This document shows, one piece after another, positions 10,179 through 23,319 of a DNA stretch of 64,000 nt (the stretch's first letter is position 1; each line of letters opens with the position of its first letter). The position numbers and the translations under genes were made by a program. The stretch comes from Paragonimus heterotremus (lineage: Eukaryota > Platyhelminthes > Trematoda > Plagiorchiida > Troglotrematidae). Below the pieces are notes generated by a model. That model had not been told where the DNA came from. It ran no database searches and saw nothing but the letters and a program-made list of their open reading frames with translations. The DNA lies in contig LUCH01001750.1 of assembly GCA_013368495.1 (NCBI GenBank), positions 50,818-114,817 on the forward strand. The letters are read 5' to 3'.

Positions 10179-13100
10179 CTGTTTTCAAAAGTCAAGAACG
10201 AATGCTAGCATTCACTAGAGGTTTGTCATGATTCAGAGACTGTAATCACAGAATAAACGCATAAGAAAAATTTCGACATCTTAAACGCTTATCGTAAATT
10301 CCCAAAATCACATCGCAAGGCGTTTGTCAGGTCACATTTAGACAAAGTAACAATAACTTATCAGAACCAAACAGGACTATTCCGAATGCTCCGTGAGGAT
10401 CTAAATCCGATACCGTGAGCGTGTTAGGTCACATTATGTCCCAGTAATTAAGCAAAGAACTCAGAAATTGACCGACACGCAAAATAGCACGGATTAGTTA
10501 GGAAACCATTATCTGCAAAACTCTAGGTTTAGGCACACTCTCGGCAAAAATCAACCCTCAAAGAAACACGGGACTGGCAACCAACGTAAATATTATTCAC
10601 GCCTCTCCCATAACAACTGACCCATTTGATGATCTCCTCTCATGATCAGCATTTAATGTTCATCCTTAACCTAACTGTTGTATGACTGAAAATTACTTGA
10701 CCATATGGAGCATATCAAGGTCAACCATGTGCACCGATTCAGAGTTCGGCTACAGGTGTATATCAGATCACGTGTGGTAAGCTGGAGTTGCGAGCTCACG
10801 GTACGATATGAAGATTGAAACGTTAAGGTTTTCACAATCCATAGCGAAGTGATGAATATCATACAACCTTGGTACTGAATAGATGGAAAGTAAAAAAGAT
10901 AAGCCGATATTGAGAATCAATGACAGTAACACTTACTTTGGCCCGTTAGAGCATGGTAAACCCTATGACTGGAACAATAGTTATATGTTCAGAACAACGT
11001 AGATCATTTTTATTTTTGTGGTCAAAAACAACCTAACAAGGGTTAATTTATTTTGCCGCGATACTCCTGAATAGTATAAAGCTATTGTAGTAAGACAATT
11101 GCCTCAAACACGAAAACATTTGATACAAAAAATATTTGTAATAATTGTCAAGTTGCTCTGGGGGTATAGAAGTTTCGGATGTTAAGGACCGATTGCTGAT
11201 CTGTCAGTTCCAAGTGGTCTTTGATCAATAGGACTTTGAGTAACGTAGTTAGTAGCTGCTTGTGTAGTTCACTGTCTATGAAGCAATTCAATCTGCTCTC
11301 TAAACTCTATCAGTTGAGTAAAATGAAGTGTCTTCCGTTTACACGACAAACTTATTGATCGAACGACAGAGCGAGGGACACTTGTGTAGTCTAATGTTTG
11401 CGCGCGTTGGCTGACGGCTACCCATCTTTAGGAGCAGATGCAAACCGTCAGTTGACTCAATTCGACATGATTACGTCACTCAGAATAATGAGGCCACATA
11501 ACAAAGATTTGAGAAAACTAATTACGTCACTAAGTTGAGTCACATCTACCCATCAATTAGACTAAACGAAAGGTCACTGACCCGTTGGATCGATCACTTC
11601 AGATGTACGAACAGTTGATCATGGTAGTAAAACCCTTTTTCCGTTCTTATTCCCAGATCTTCAGAATCAAGACGAAATGCCATTCAACGCTTTATTGTTG
11701 TGGTTCGTGAAGATTAAAAAATTCAGCAATTCAGTGTCACGGCTTTCCTGCTTGAAAAATAAAGATAGGTGAACACTTCAGTAGTCCGCAGGAAATGTGT
11801 GTTTGTAGTTAACTGCCGAAAGATTAGCTCAGTCAGACCATCGTGTTCATCGGTGACCTTGAGACGCGATTGTCTCACGTGGCGATATGCCGTATTGGTA
11901 CTACCACCAAGCAATAAAAACGTAACTTTAAACCAGACAGTCAATAAGCTGAATAAGGATACTCAACAGAAGTCATTACAAGGTTGAGTCGTTGTAGTAA
12001 CAACAACCTCAGAGTAAGAAACGGATCAGTGAAGATCAAACTTCACGAAAGCGATCAAGTATCCAAGTTCCGATGAAAGAGAGCCAACAGACTGAACAAG
12101 TGAACAATTGTGACTGCAAGTCAACCAAAGAGCAGCCTGGAAGGAAGGAAATAACAGGGCTGTCTGATTCGATCGGATGATAAAGGTTAGGTGTCGGTTC
12201 CGATGGCCGTCTGGATAAGTCGCATGATCCGAATGATATACAAAGATAAGCAGGATATATAGACACAAATATTAAGGAGGTAGACGCATCAAATAAAAAG
12301 ACGACACAAGACAAGTTCAAAGCTGGACAAAAATGGAGAAGGATCGAAGGCATCGTAAGGGAACTAAGTAGTGTAAGGCACAAGAATCCATCGTCGGTCA
12401 ACACATTTGAATAGAAAAGTCTCGCAACTGGAATGGCCGCCTATGAGAAAATAGTGGGCAACGCCAGTATTGACTGTCAAACTTCACTGTAAAGAGGCTT
12501 TTTGGTAAGCAGTATACCTAAACTGAATGTCTAACTCAAGCGTGTTTGACAGTGCCCAACAGGAACGTCACCGAGAGGTGCAAGTATGACCCAGTTCTGC
12601 AACACCGATCATCTACTTCTTATGCTCACGTCCTGGTACGGGGTTGTCTAACAGTACCATCCAACTCACATGCAATCTACCATGATGGAAATGTGCTAAC
12701 ACAAACAGTGCACTTTCCAAACTGACTGCAACCATTATGAATCAGATAGGTCGTGCAGTCATAGACGAATTACAAACAAATCTCGGTAACAGCATCATCC
12801 CTCGGACTCGGCAAACTGGCGTTATTAAAATCCAATTTCAGGCCGTAGTCTTAAATTTCTGAAGTGCATACTGGACCGCAAACCACAATGTTTCAAGTAC
12901 ATATTTATGTAAAATACAGATGATATGACTCAGTATATGAGAACTAGACGAAAAATGAGTCCAACATTGTGGGGTTCAGTCTGTCGAGTTAACTCTCTCG
13001 CCTTCCTTGCTTCAATCACAAAGTCTGTCCTTCAAGATCTTTCTGCCGCAGTGCTGTAGCACCTAGTCTTACAATAATGGATGACAGAGGGGAATAAACT

Positions 13101-13597
13101 CGAGAAGGGTAGATTAGAACCACCGCAAAACGGTGTGACCAAGTCTAGAAGTCATCGTAGCAGTTTGCAGAGTTTTCGAAGGGTGTTGCTATAATTATCA
13201 GGGCATTCGCACTATTGGGAATCAGTTTGCTTTCCACGGGTGTCACGTTTGTCCATGAGCTGGCGCCCGCGCACTCCATCACCAATACATTTTAATAATT
13301 TTACCTTGGTGGAAGACAATAATTTCCTACAATCTAAGCGATTGAATGAGCAGCAGTAAACCATCGAGTGCTTATCAATTGAACTGGTTTATTGGCTATT
13401 ACCCAGCCCATTACAGGCATAGTATGAATAGACAGGCTGGCTGGCCGCGAACTGAGCAGAAGTGTGCAGAGGCCAACGTGGCAAACCATGACTGGACAGG
13501 ATGAGCACTAATCAATCAGTGTTGATGATCTGCTCGAATCAAACGTCGAAACTGTCGATACATCGGCCTTGGGTATTTTTGTAACACGTGTGGTCAC
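10179..13597. other. Part of the 14.7-kb first intron, no recognisable element
   Basis: This is AT-rich sequence with only short open frames on both strands. The longest (minus, about 12036-12404) is a hydrophobic run with no motif. I saw no transposon signature, repeat copy or conserved coding segment. Confidence 0.4.
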
Positions 13598-13876
13598 TTA
13601 GAAGATCCAGTCATCTCGAACGTGAGGGGGTGTCGGTGCATCGGAAGATGTGCTATGTATTTGAGGGAAATCCATATGAGGTGACCCGTTGTAACCGTCC
13701 ATGTTTTGCATAAAAGGTCTGTCTAGTGATGCTTTCAAGTAAGTTGGTTCGTGTGTTTCACTGAGCTGAATGTCGCAAGAGTGACAGCTTTTAGTACAAT
13801 CAAACAGTGACACTGCTAGAGAGTAGTACTGGTGCTGAGATTTTATTGTTTCACATTTTGTCGAGATTCTTTCCAT
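13598..13876 (-). CDS. Unrecognised open frame with coding-like composition, possible exon
   Basis: A minus-strand frame of about 90 codons ends in TAA just after RDDWIF. The C-terminal ~50 residues (RPFMQNMDGYNGSPHMDF, then DAPTPPHVRDDWIF) look protein-like, with third-position C use. Several acceptor-like CAGs lie inside (for example near 13763). No domain was recognised. It could be an alternative exon of the large gene, part of a separate small gene with the frame at 15060-15434, or chance. Confidence 0.22.
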   Translation of the reverse strand: MERISTKCETIKSQHQYYSLAVSLFDCTKSCHSCDIQLSETHEPTYLKASLDRPFMQNMDGYNGSPHMDFPQIHSTSSDAPTPPHVRDDWIF

Positions 13877-14381
13877 GTCGAACTACAAAAGGTCCTAGAT
13901 AGAGTTGACTAACTATGCTAAAAACAGACACTACGTTATCGTTGTGGCTATACTACTTTGGCAACCACAAGTAACTAGAACTATAAATTGAACATCACAC
14001 ATAGCTGGATGCTGCTTTCGCATACGAGCAAATTTTCGGTCAGCCCATTCCGATAAGAAGCATCACATTTGAGTTTTATTTTTGTTACAACCAATCAACA
14101 GTTAATTGTAAATGATGTTCAATAGATTTTAACCGAAATCCTCTATTAGTTACCAGTAATTTTAATGAAGTTGCCCAATAATGAAGCTATGGGAAATGTC
14201 AGCTCAACGAAAACGATGAGGCGTTAACAGTCGACAATTGACGACGAACTCACGTTGACTCATACTATCTCCCAATCGTATAACATCACAAATATTTATT
14301 TTTTCCGTTAGTATGAAACAGGCGAACCAATAAATCATTAAAGTAGTATTAGTTCGTGATAGCTGTTGAAAGTTTGTCAAC

Positions 14382-14727
14382 ATGGAACGGCCGCAGTCGG
14401 AGTGTAGTGAACATACAAAGAACGAGGTTCTCTCACTCCATAGGCACAGTCTATCATTGGCGCACACACTGAGAAAATGTATCAGACGGGTAGTCGATCA
14501 GTTAGACGGTGAGGATTCAACGCTGGTGGGATCGTATAACGTGGGAACCAATTGTGCCAAATCGTATAACAAGCAGATAACGAGAAAATAATCCGTTGCA
14601 GCAAAAAGCTGAAGATGATTGTGTAACAAGCAATGCTACAACGCGGGAGAACAGTACGCTAAAGAAGTCTGGTGATTCAGTTTGCATATCGTGCCTCATA
14701 CTTTACCACTTACCACAATCATCTTAA
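14382..14727 (+). CDS. Possible small two-exon gene, product unknown, nested in the intron
   Basis: An ATG in strong context (CAACATGG) opens at 14382 and reads MERPQSECSEHTKNE, then a Leu/Arg-rich amphipathic segment (NEVLSLHRHSLSLAHTLRK). A GTGAGG donor at 14509 follows 42 codons plus one base. An AAAAAG acceptor at 14607-14608 restores the frame, and the second exon reads AEDDCVTSNATTRENSTLKK, then DSVCISCLIL, with TAA at 14725-14727. The product would be about 81 residues. The intron would be 100 nt. If unspliced, the first frame stops at 14591. No family was recognised. The case rests on start context, phase match and protein-like composition only. It lies antisense to the host intron. 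Confidence 0.3.
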
Positions 14728-15059
14728 AAACCTATCGAGGACTGTTTTCAATCAGCTGTATAATAAAGGAGACCGATATTTAGTCTCATGTCGCCACCAG
14801 AGCGATTGCGGGGATTCACCCTACCTCTAGAGTGAGCATACAATAGGTGAAACAGATCTACTTACTTCACCGAGACTATTTGGAGGAAATAAACCTTCTC
14901 AAAGAAACTTCTTTTCGCAGAATGTGTCACCTTGTTCGAAGGAATGTCGTATTAGAACCAGGCCAGACAAACGTGGTTTAAATGAAATTCTCTCACTGAC
15001 ACATTTTCAAAACAAACAAAAATAACAAAATAGTCAACTGTCGTTCAAAATCTATACTT

Positions 15060-15434
15060 TCATTTCGTCACAAAAACCAGTATGGAATCAGCCGGCTTCA
15101 TATCGATCGGATGAATCAATCGGTCGTCAAAACAAGTGGAATGACCAAACGAACCTCTATTATCTATGTACGTTCGGGTTACGTGTTCGGATCGCAATAG
15201 CCCCGGGTGGTAGCAAAATTCACTGGCGATCGAGTTCACATCGATGGTGCGTAACTCAGCAGGAAACACTGAGGAATGATCCATAATTACCTGGTGAGTA
15301 CTGTCAGCCAGATGACACAAGTGTATTGGTGAAGCAAGCCGGAAAATACCGTTTGGATCGATCCTTTTAAAAAAATGCTGAGTCGTATGCCCCATATGGA
15401 TTTCCGAAAAATCATTGAAAAAATAGACGAGCAA
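15060..15434 (-). CDS. Unrecognised 124-codon open frame in the intron
   Basis: The minus-strand frame has mixed hydrophobic and polar composition typical of folded protein (HFFKRIDPNGIFRLASP, then SEFCYHPGLLRSEHV, then DDRLIHPIDMKP) and ends in TGA. No clear start or acceptor defines its 5' end. A CAG|GTAATT donor-like site lies inside at about 15292, so the true exon, if any, may be shorter. No domain was recognised and no tie to the neighbouring exons could be shown. Confidence 0.22.
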   Translation of the reverse strand: MLVYFFNDFSEIHMGHTTQHFFKRIDPNGIFRLASPIHLCHLADSTHQVIMDHSSVFPAELRTIDVNSIASEFCYHPGLLRSEHVTRTYIDNRGSFGHSTCFDDRLIHPIDMKPADSILVFVTK

Positions 15435-17276
15435 TTCACTGTGAATGAATTGTGAACCGGTACTTCATATATAGGGTAAACAACGAATAACCTACGAGTG
15501 AAATATGCACTTTAGTTGCGCTGACTGCTCGCTAAAGAAAAAAGGACGATTCGATTTGTTAAGATTAAGCGAGTGTCATCTTTAAGTGGAAATCGTTTGA
15601 AAGTAAGTCTGTCCTAGAATATGTTGAGTTAATTTAAAAAGTTTCATATGTTCTGCCCCAGATATATCGGAGAACCACTTTCGTGCAATCTTTGCGATAA
15701 AAGTTGTAAATTACGGTCAAAAACTTGCACAGCGCGGTCATTTCTAGTCTTAGTGCTGTACTGGCTTCAGCATCGTTTCTTTAACTCAGGAAACGTGCAG
15801 AAAACGGGAATGGTCTGAATTCAGCACCAAAAAGCAATCAACCTAAGAATGAGCGTGACGAGATTCCGTTACAGTGAATTCAACAATGTAACCTATTTAA
15901 CAGTAATATACCGTTGGCCGAAAGTCAGACATAATAGTATTGAGTATCGTACGTGACAGTGTGAAAATTTAACCAAATATTCATGCTAGTTACGCTGCTC
16001 GTGTCATACCGCAACAGGGTACTATCAAGCGCAAGACCACACAAAAGAGATAGTGGTGAGATATACTACTGGGCGAAAGTGGGTAAAGGTAGTCAGCATC
16101 GTTCCACCAGTGCAGATTGAACACTAAAAGTGCACGACTATCATTCTTGACTAGTCCCGCTTTTGAATACGAACACTGACTTTTCTGTGCTAACCGTTTA
16201 AATCAGCATCACTGATTACCAATGGTTTCACAGAAGACCATACGTCCATCACAGCTTCGTAGGAATGAATATTTTTGTTGAACATAAACAGAACAACGCA
16301 CACAAGCATTACTTTGTTCTGAAAGTGGCAACAACTTCGTTCTCTTCTAGTAATACCGAGGTGATCTACTTTTGATCAAAAGTACAGCATCGGTTCCCCC
16401 CTCGGGAATGTTGATGACAGGCTTCTGTTTTGTCTCTTTTGTCCACAATAGTAATGATCAGTGTTTTTAATTCTGTAGTCTTAGGAATCACTCGATCTGT
16501 GTAATTCCACAGATTTCCCACACAATCAAAAGCAAGCGATCGAACAGATCAAAATAGTCAATATGGAATGCTGGAAGGCTCGTACAAAAAATAAACTGGT
16601 AGGTTGGGGGCGTTATCGTACTGAAACGTCTGATCACATCGGTTAGACGATATCGAAAATAAGTGTACGTACAGTCTTGATGTGTTAGAATGAATCGCGA
16701 CTCGTCTGTTCATATTACTAGACTATATTGTACGGTAAGCCATACACAGTATCTTATTGATCAGTTGTTTTGAGTTTTACGAATATCACCTTAACCGTTT
16801 ACTTCTAAGATCGCACTCATTTAATCGTAGACTAAATGTTCTCAGAACTGTTGACAACAGACACAATACACAAAACATTGGAATCGATGTGAGTGGACTA
16901 GCTCCCGTTATCTTCTATCTTCTCTGCTAGACGTCTTTTTTGGTCAATTGTTTATAGAAGCACTTTCCAACATTCTGATATTGTCCAATCTATTCTTCCT
17001 CCTAAAAAAATTCTGTCAACACGAAACTCGTCGACAATCGAATGTGCTTAGATAATCCAGGTTTCAACATTTCCACAACAAGTCAAATAAGCGTGTGTTC
17101 AAGATTCACTATCTTTCAACTGCCACAACTAGACTGTCGCAACCAGTATGACCGGCATGTTAATGAGTCCGTTCCAGCATAACTTGGTAGCTATCAGTGT
17201 CCTAAGCCAGTGAATGTTGAGCACTGTAGTGCAATGTTTCAAAAATAGATGAATCAGGGGACACGATGAATCCGAA
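15435..17276. other. Intron sequence, nothing recognised
   Basis: AT-rich sequence without long frames, repeats or element signatures that I can support. Confidence 0.35.
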
Positions 17277-17476
17277 TCATCATCATCACCATCATAGACA
17301 ACAATACACCAGTGGTTCACACTGATGCTTAACTGTCACACAACCATGAAGAAAAATAAAAAGCAAACCTTGTATAGGAAGAGAGAAGAAAAGACAGGGA
17401 AAGGGGACCTAGTCACTAAAAATAGCTACGTCTACATTCAAACATACAACATCAAGGCGCCTACACCTTGCAAACG
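17277..17476 (-). mobile_element. 3'-UTR-only RTE fragment
   Basis: Reverse complement of the end of RTE copy A, from the segment around AAGGTGTAGGCGCC through the T-rich stretch to the ATGATGATG tail, which here reads as a CATCATCATC run at the low-coordinate end. Only the 3' UTR is present, so it is a severely 5'-truncated insertion. I could not find a clear target-site duplication. Confidence 0.75.
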
Positions 17477-18424
17477 TTTTTAGGAGTTATTATTCGGTGT
17501 TAAATGCGCCTTAAGGGGTTCACAGAGAGATATTGCATAAAAACACTAGTGGTTGTGTGAAAAAAACAAACCAACTATATTTACTTCTTAGTTGTACACT
17601 TCAGGCGGACCGTTTGACAACCCCAGTGAAGTGGAGATTAAAAATCAAATCAGATTGTACCAAACAGCCTGATAAGTTCACAAACCTATTCTTAAGCCAG
17701 TATAAAACATCCCTCCTCAGTTACGAATTCGAATAACGGAATCAGATCAGTTTTGCAAGATAATAGTATCATTTCGTATGTTCTCCTCTGTTGTTACACA
17801 TAACAGCGATGTGCAAAAGCTGTTGACCTTGAATCTCCATCTGCCATGGTTTTGACCAATAACAGACTAGTGTATTCACTGACTTGATGTATCAGCTTAA
17901 TTCGCTTAAATATTTTTAATGTCCACCGCTGTTATGTGTAGCAACTGACAAAATCATACGAAACGGTACTACCAGCTTGCAAAACCGGTCTTCTGATTTC
18001 GTTATTCAAACTTAAGCCAGTATTAATAGCCTATTAGTAACGACGAATGTCGTACTCTTCTTAATGTTGGTTTGTGCGTATGGAAAAAGGATTACCGTCT
18101 GTATTGAGTATAAAACTGCCAGTAACCGGGACATACAATCATAACGCAAAATTGCATCTGATAACAAGCAAGTATGGGAGATTCGTGAATTTGCAAGGAA
18201 ATTTCCCACACCGTCGCTGAAACCAATATGAAGCTATAAACAACTTAAACATCACGGTTGTCACCGTCAAAACGAACAAAGCCTGGATCCGGCATCTAGT
18301 GTGCAAAGAAACTGGGAGAAAAACGAAACTGAAGAGATCCATCGTGGCACGTGAATCACAAATACATGTATCCGGCAACTTGCTCGGTGATACGCTGGGT
18401 TGTCGAGACAGACCGGATACATGA

Positions 18425-18462
18425 ACATACACATACGCGCGCGCACACACACGCACACAAAA
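18425..18462. repeat. Alternating purine/pyrimidine tract, (CA)n/(CG)n
   Basis: An alternating run of CA, CG and TA dinucleotides (ACATACGCGCGCGCACACAC and onward). Overlapping long frames on the minus strand at 18139-18590 come from this low-complexity tract and are not genes. Confidence 0.7.
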
Positions 18463-20128
18463 TGAAGGTTGGCGGCGTTGCTGACGCCGTCAGACAACCA
18501 ATCGGATGGCGCATGAGTTGACGTAGCCCGAACGGTTGTGCCTTCACGCGCGCTAGTCAGATGGTCTACGGAGCGAACGGCGACGCACATGAAGACGCAA
18601 CGATCACTTTCGGTATAGCACAGAGCGGAACTAATTCTGCAAAATGGCCAACTGAAACACGTAAACGGTTGACTGTTCGTATGAACTCAAAACAAGATCT
18701 CTCGTAAACAACGATTTTGAACCTTGAACAATTGCCGATAGCCAGAGTATTGAGTCGGTGACGATTTGGAAACAATGATGTCAACCCAAACTGACATTGA
18801 AAACAAACACCCGACCCAACACATCACATAACACCGACAATCTCAGACCGGAATGACGATCAGCTTATGAGGACATGCACGACGAATCATATCAAATATC
18901 GATCACGAATCATTATGAGCAGTATTGGTCAAGGGATAAGTTTGGGATTCTTGAAATCCGGTAAGTAAGGCGATATTGTAAAACAAACAAGTGTTGTCCA
19001 TCAACAAGATAGCAGAGACTAGACATTTCACTTCAGATGCTTAATTTGGACAGACCAGTGGTCCATAGTATATCATAACATTTGAACGACGATAGTTCAC
19101 TGGAATTAAAAACAAATTTGTGGGGGATGTGTCAATTTAGAAACCACACAATTTGTGAGTTCAATCGGAATGAGGTACGGGCTAGCTATCACCACGGTCT
19201 AGATCAGACTTTTCCATCACAATTCCTGAATTTCATATACAAATAGTTCAAATAAACCGGTGAGTCAAACTGACTTCACGTCGCAAGACAACGAGAGTCG
19301 CTTCGTAGATTTTCTCATTTTTCGTCAAACATTTTCGGCTCCGTCGTTCTCTGCGCAAGCATCCTTCAAACGACGATTTTTCTCACCTTGGATAGCGAAA
19401 TGTTCGCTCAAACCTTACGAATAACACGGGGAAACGCGAGATTCAACTTATGCTTATCAGTAGTGAACGTCCCTGACGGAGTAGGAGTACAAATTCCTAG
19501 AAACGGTGTCACTTGTTTTGTGCTAGGCGTATGAAAACCTCAATACTCAAATGCTCAAAGTACGTGAATAGCACAATTTCCAGATCTCACCCAAACGTTG
19601 TTCAGCCTAAACTAACTTGGACTTCGTAACAGTGAGTCTGTCGGAGCTACTTGAATGGGATTTTCAGCAGATAAAGTTTACGATGTTAATTCACTCCACA
19701 CGCTCATCGGTTGTAAACGTGTGACTAGCATGAAAACTAAGTCTTAAATGAACTTGGTGAAACTACAAATCGATCAGGAACGTGAGTGCTATTCACAGAT
19801 AAACTCACAGCAAGTAAGGGGTGACAGTCAATTGTTTTTAAGTATGTTGGTCGGTAAGGTTTCGGCACACCTCTGAATCTGTAAATTGTGAGCATTCATC
19901 AAGACTCTAAAAATGATGATACAACACCACAATTGTGATCCACGATCGATAGGTGCCTTGTGATCGACGGAGATGCGTTTCGTCCGCGCTGAGTGTCACT
20001 CATTAGCTTAGTGTATCTATCACACTTTTCGATACACCTTATGACTCCGCTTTCAAATGCAGTCCTGCCAACAACAAATGTGTTAAATGATACATTTATA
20101 TACGAACACCGTTGGACAAAAGAAGACA

Positions 20129-20784
20129 NNNNNNNNNNNNNNNNNNNNNNNNNNNNNNNNNNNNNNNNNNNNNNNNNNNNNNNNNNNNNNNNNNNNNNNN
20201 NNNNNNNNNNNNNNNNNNNNNNNNNNNNNNNNNNNNNNNNNNNNNNNNNNNNNNNNNNNNNNNNNNNNNNNNNNNNNNNNNNNNNNNNNNNNNNNNNNNN
20301 NNNNNNNNNNNNNNNNNNNNNNNNNNNNNNNNNNNNNNNNNNNNNNNNNNNNNNNNNNNNNNNNNNNNNNNNNNNNNNNNNNNNNNNNNNNNNNNNNNNN
20401 NNNNNNNNNNNNNNNNNNNNNNNNNNNNNNNNNNNNNNNNNNNNNNNNNNNNNNNNNNNNNNNNNNNNNNNNNNNNNNNNNNNNNNNNNNNNNNNNNNNN
20501 NNNNNNNNNNNNNNNNNNNNNNNNNNNNNNNNNNNNNNNNNNNNNNNNNNNNNNNNNNNNNNNNNNNNNNNNNNNNNNNNNNNNNNNNNNNNNNNNNNNN
20601 NNNNNNNNNNNNNNNNNNNNNNNNNNNNNNNNNNNNNNNNNNNNNNNNNNNNNNNNNNNNNNNNNNNNNNNNNNNNNNNNNNNNNNNNNNNNNNNNNNNN
20701 NNNNNNNNNNNNNNNNNNNNNNNNNNNNNNNNNNNNNNNNNNNNNNNNNNNNNNNNNNNNNNNNNNNNNNNNNNNNNNNNNNNN
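20129..20784. other. Assembly gap (656 N)
   Basis: A run of 656 unknown bases, bordered on the right by a (TA)n tract. Both sides carry a GTTGGACAAAA word (20111-20121 and again at about 20842-20852). The gap may therefore lie in a repeat array that could not be assembled. Every open frame drawn across it is an artefact. Confidence 0.95.

Positions 20785-20831
<47 letters not shown>
20785..20831. repeat. (TA)n microsatellite
   Basis: About 23 uninterrupted TA units next to the gap. The true length is unknown because it abuts the N run. Confidence 0.9.
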
Positions 20832-20833
<2 letters not shown>

Positions 20834-22630
20834 CTTGCACTGTTGGACAAAAAACTGAACAACTTGAGTTAGCATTGTTTAGTTGATACGATCTAGACAC
20901 GAAAAGTACTTGGTTTTCGCTTTCTACTCACTACACTTCCACGTATACCGGCACAAACGGAATATCGTTGTCCCCTTGATCTATCAGTTTTCACTCAGGT
21001 CTACTCACCCCTCGCAACTTCATGGCTGGATATTTTTTTCGAGTATCGTGTATGGTGGGACAGAAAGGAATAACCCAATCAGTGTGAATCCATCAGTTGC
21101 TTTCCGACGATACCCACATCTCGAGCCACAAATAGCCTTAACCGTTGCCGGCAAGAATCTGCTCTTAAAATAGACAGCAGTATTGTTCTCGTTTATTAAT
21201 ACCTTCGATCAAAATCAGTTGATCGATTCACTTTTGCATACTGTTAATAAGCTCTACGATGTGTTGGTTAATCTGCTGTTATGTCTTCAATAGCTCTAAT
21301 ATTAGACACGAAGAAGACTGTAATCTCGTATTCCAGGATATCTTCGGGCCAAAACTACCCAAATGAATGAATGAAGTTTAGGTTACCAAGCGAGGCAACG
21401 AAAGCCACCGATGCTGGTAGACTTATAGAGTTTCGCACAAACCCATATGTCCTTCACATTTTCGTTCGACGGGGTATGAGGGCACTAGCACCGTACACAT
21501 TTTGATACTGGTTGATGCAAGAAACCAACAAAGTGGGAAAATCGATGACGAAGTTAAGCATCTTCTACACAACTAGTTTACGGACCCCTTATGTTACGTA
21601 GAATAAGTTTGGATGAATTGTGTTGAGTCGGGTGAAATGGTGATTAAGTGAATGAACAACACTCAGTAAACGTTAAGCAATCGATCGATATCCAGCGGTA
21701 AACAAAGACTGAGACACTAGTAACATTAATAACACATTGTTTCAGAATAACTTGTAAACGGTCAGTAATCAGGCTTTTTGACAAAGCCACAGAAGCGAGG
21801 TCAGGAGTGAAACGTTACCAATGAACTAAATTATCCGTTGCCCACACGTTGTTCTGGAGCTAGAAATTTTCCATTAGCCCCCGCATATTCTAGCGAATTA
21901 TCTCACTCGCTCTCAGTGAATGCATATATAGATGCTGTATGGAAAAGTGTGGCGAATTGTGAGCGGGAGCCATATTCTTGTCATGGTAGGTCAAGGCAAA
22001 CTGAATAATGCCAAATGCCCATGATCAATTTTTCTTTCAAACCGGATAGATCAGTTGCTCCGTCGTTGTTGTTGTTGTCTATGACCATAATACTGTTTTA
22101 CTGTCCAGGAGCTGTTAAGTCCATCGGAGTCTTCGGCTGAATAACCTAAGTCGGTAGGTACTAGGGAGCATAGCACAGCACCGACGATGAGCATACGTGC
22201 TATTTTAGGGAATATCAGAGTATGAATCTGCTGTGTTTTGGGTTTCCACTGTTAAATACTAAGGATACTTATCGGCCGGGAAGGACTGTTGATTTCATTC
22301 GCAGCCTCTGCTGAGAGTCGTTTTCAGATAACCGATTACCATCACCTCTGTATACAGACAACAGCTGTTTAAACGGCTTTATTTTGATCTGGACAAATTG
22401 ATTTGGTTCAGACAGACAGTTTATGAGTTTCGCTTGAGAAACAAAATTATTACAATCTCGAATGAAGTGAGTTGAATATGAACAGATACGAAATATCAGT
22501 AGATAGTCTCTCACGTCAGTACCCTGTTCTCAACCAGAAGAAACGCCACTTTAACCCACTAACAGAAATACAAAATAGGCTAGAGATGATTACTTTCATC
22601 TCTCGAAACTTCACGATTTAGTCAGTGCAA
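20832..22630. other. Intron sequence, nothing firm
   Basis: Short frames exist on the plus strand (20883-21173) and the minus strand (22269-22514) without recognisable motifs. A (GTT)n run lies at about 22065-22079. I see no element I can support. Confidence 0.3.
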
Positions 22631-22894
22631 TGCATGCACCATCATCATCATAATCATCACAGACAGCAATACATTAGTGGTTCACACTTATGGTTAACTG
22701 TCACACAACCATGAAGAAAAATAAAAAGCAAACCCTGGATAGGAAGAGGGAAGGAAAAAAAGAAGGGGATAGGAAGGAAACTAGCTACTAAAGTACGATA
22801 GCTACGGCTATAGTAAAACATACATCAAGACGCCTACACCTTGCAAACAAACAACCGAGCTGCAAGTGAAAGTACATGAAAGTGCATGCACCAT
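22631..22894 (-). mobile_element. 3'-UTR-only RTE insertion with 12-bp target-site duplication
   Basis: Bases 22643-22882 are mostly the reverse complement of the RTE 3' UTR, starting with the ATCATCATCATAATC tail and reaching the CTTGCAAACAAACAACYGAG region. It is flanked by identical 12-base repeats TGCATGCACCAT at 22631-22642 and 22883-22894. The perfect duplication marks a fairly recent insertion of a severely truncated copy. The orientation matches the host gene. Confidence 0.8.
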
Positions 22895-23319
22895 ATATGA
22901 ACGCGTTTTCTGATGTAAGCTCCAGTCCTGCCAATCACCATAAAAAAACATTAGCTCTCTCTATTAGTAACCGAAGGAGAATATTTTGGAATAGACAAAC
23001 TTGACTAATTCCGCTTCTGAGTTCATACAGAAGCAGTGCAAATGAAATTCTTCCCACTCAATTAAGAATGTGGGAATAACCTGACTAGAATAACATTCAT
23101 CGACTTAGGTTAACGTCTAAACTACGTCGGTTCAAAAACCTATCTATGTATTAGATTAGTGTAAACAGAGAAAATGTATCTTCTATTAGGTGGCAAGCAC
23201 ATTCAGATTTCAACTATAAAGAAACTTGGCGCAAGTCTAACACGACTTCTATTTGGCAAGGCAGTCGACAACGGATACGCACCTCAGGATTATGGAAGGG
23301 AAATTGTAAGCTATCTACA

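Noticed and set aside
18139..18590. Overlapping minus-strand frames of about 105 codons
   Set aside because: They arise from the alternating CA/CG tract and overlap each other in different frames.
19899..20900. Several open frames of 239-333 codons across the gap
   Set aside because: They consist of unknown bases and the (TA)n tract translated as Tyr-Ile repeats.
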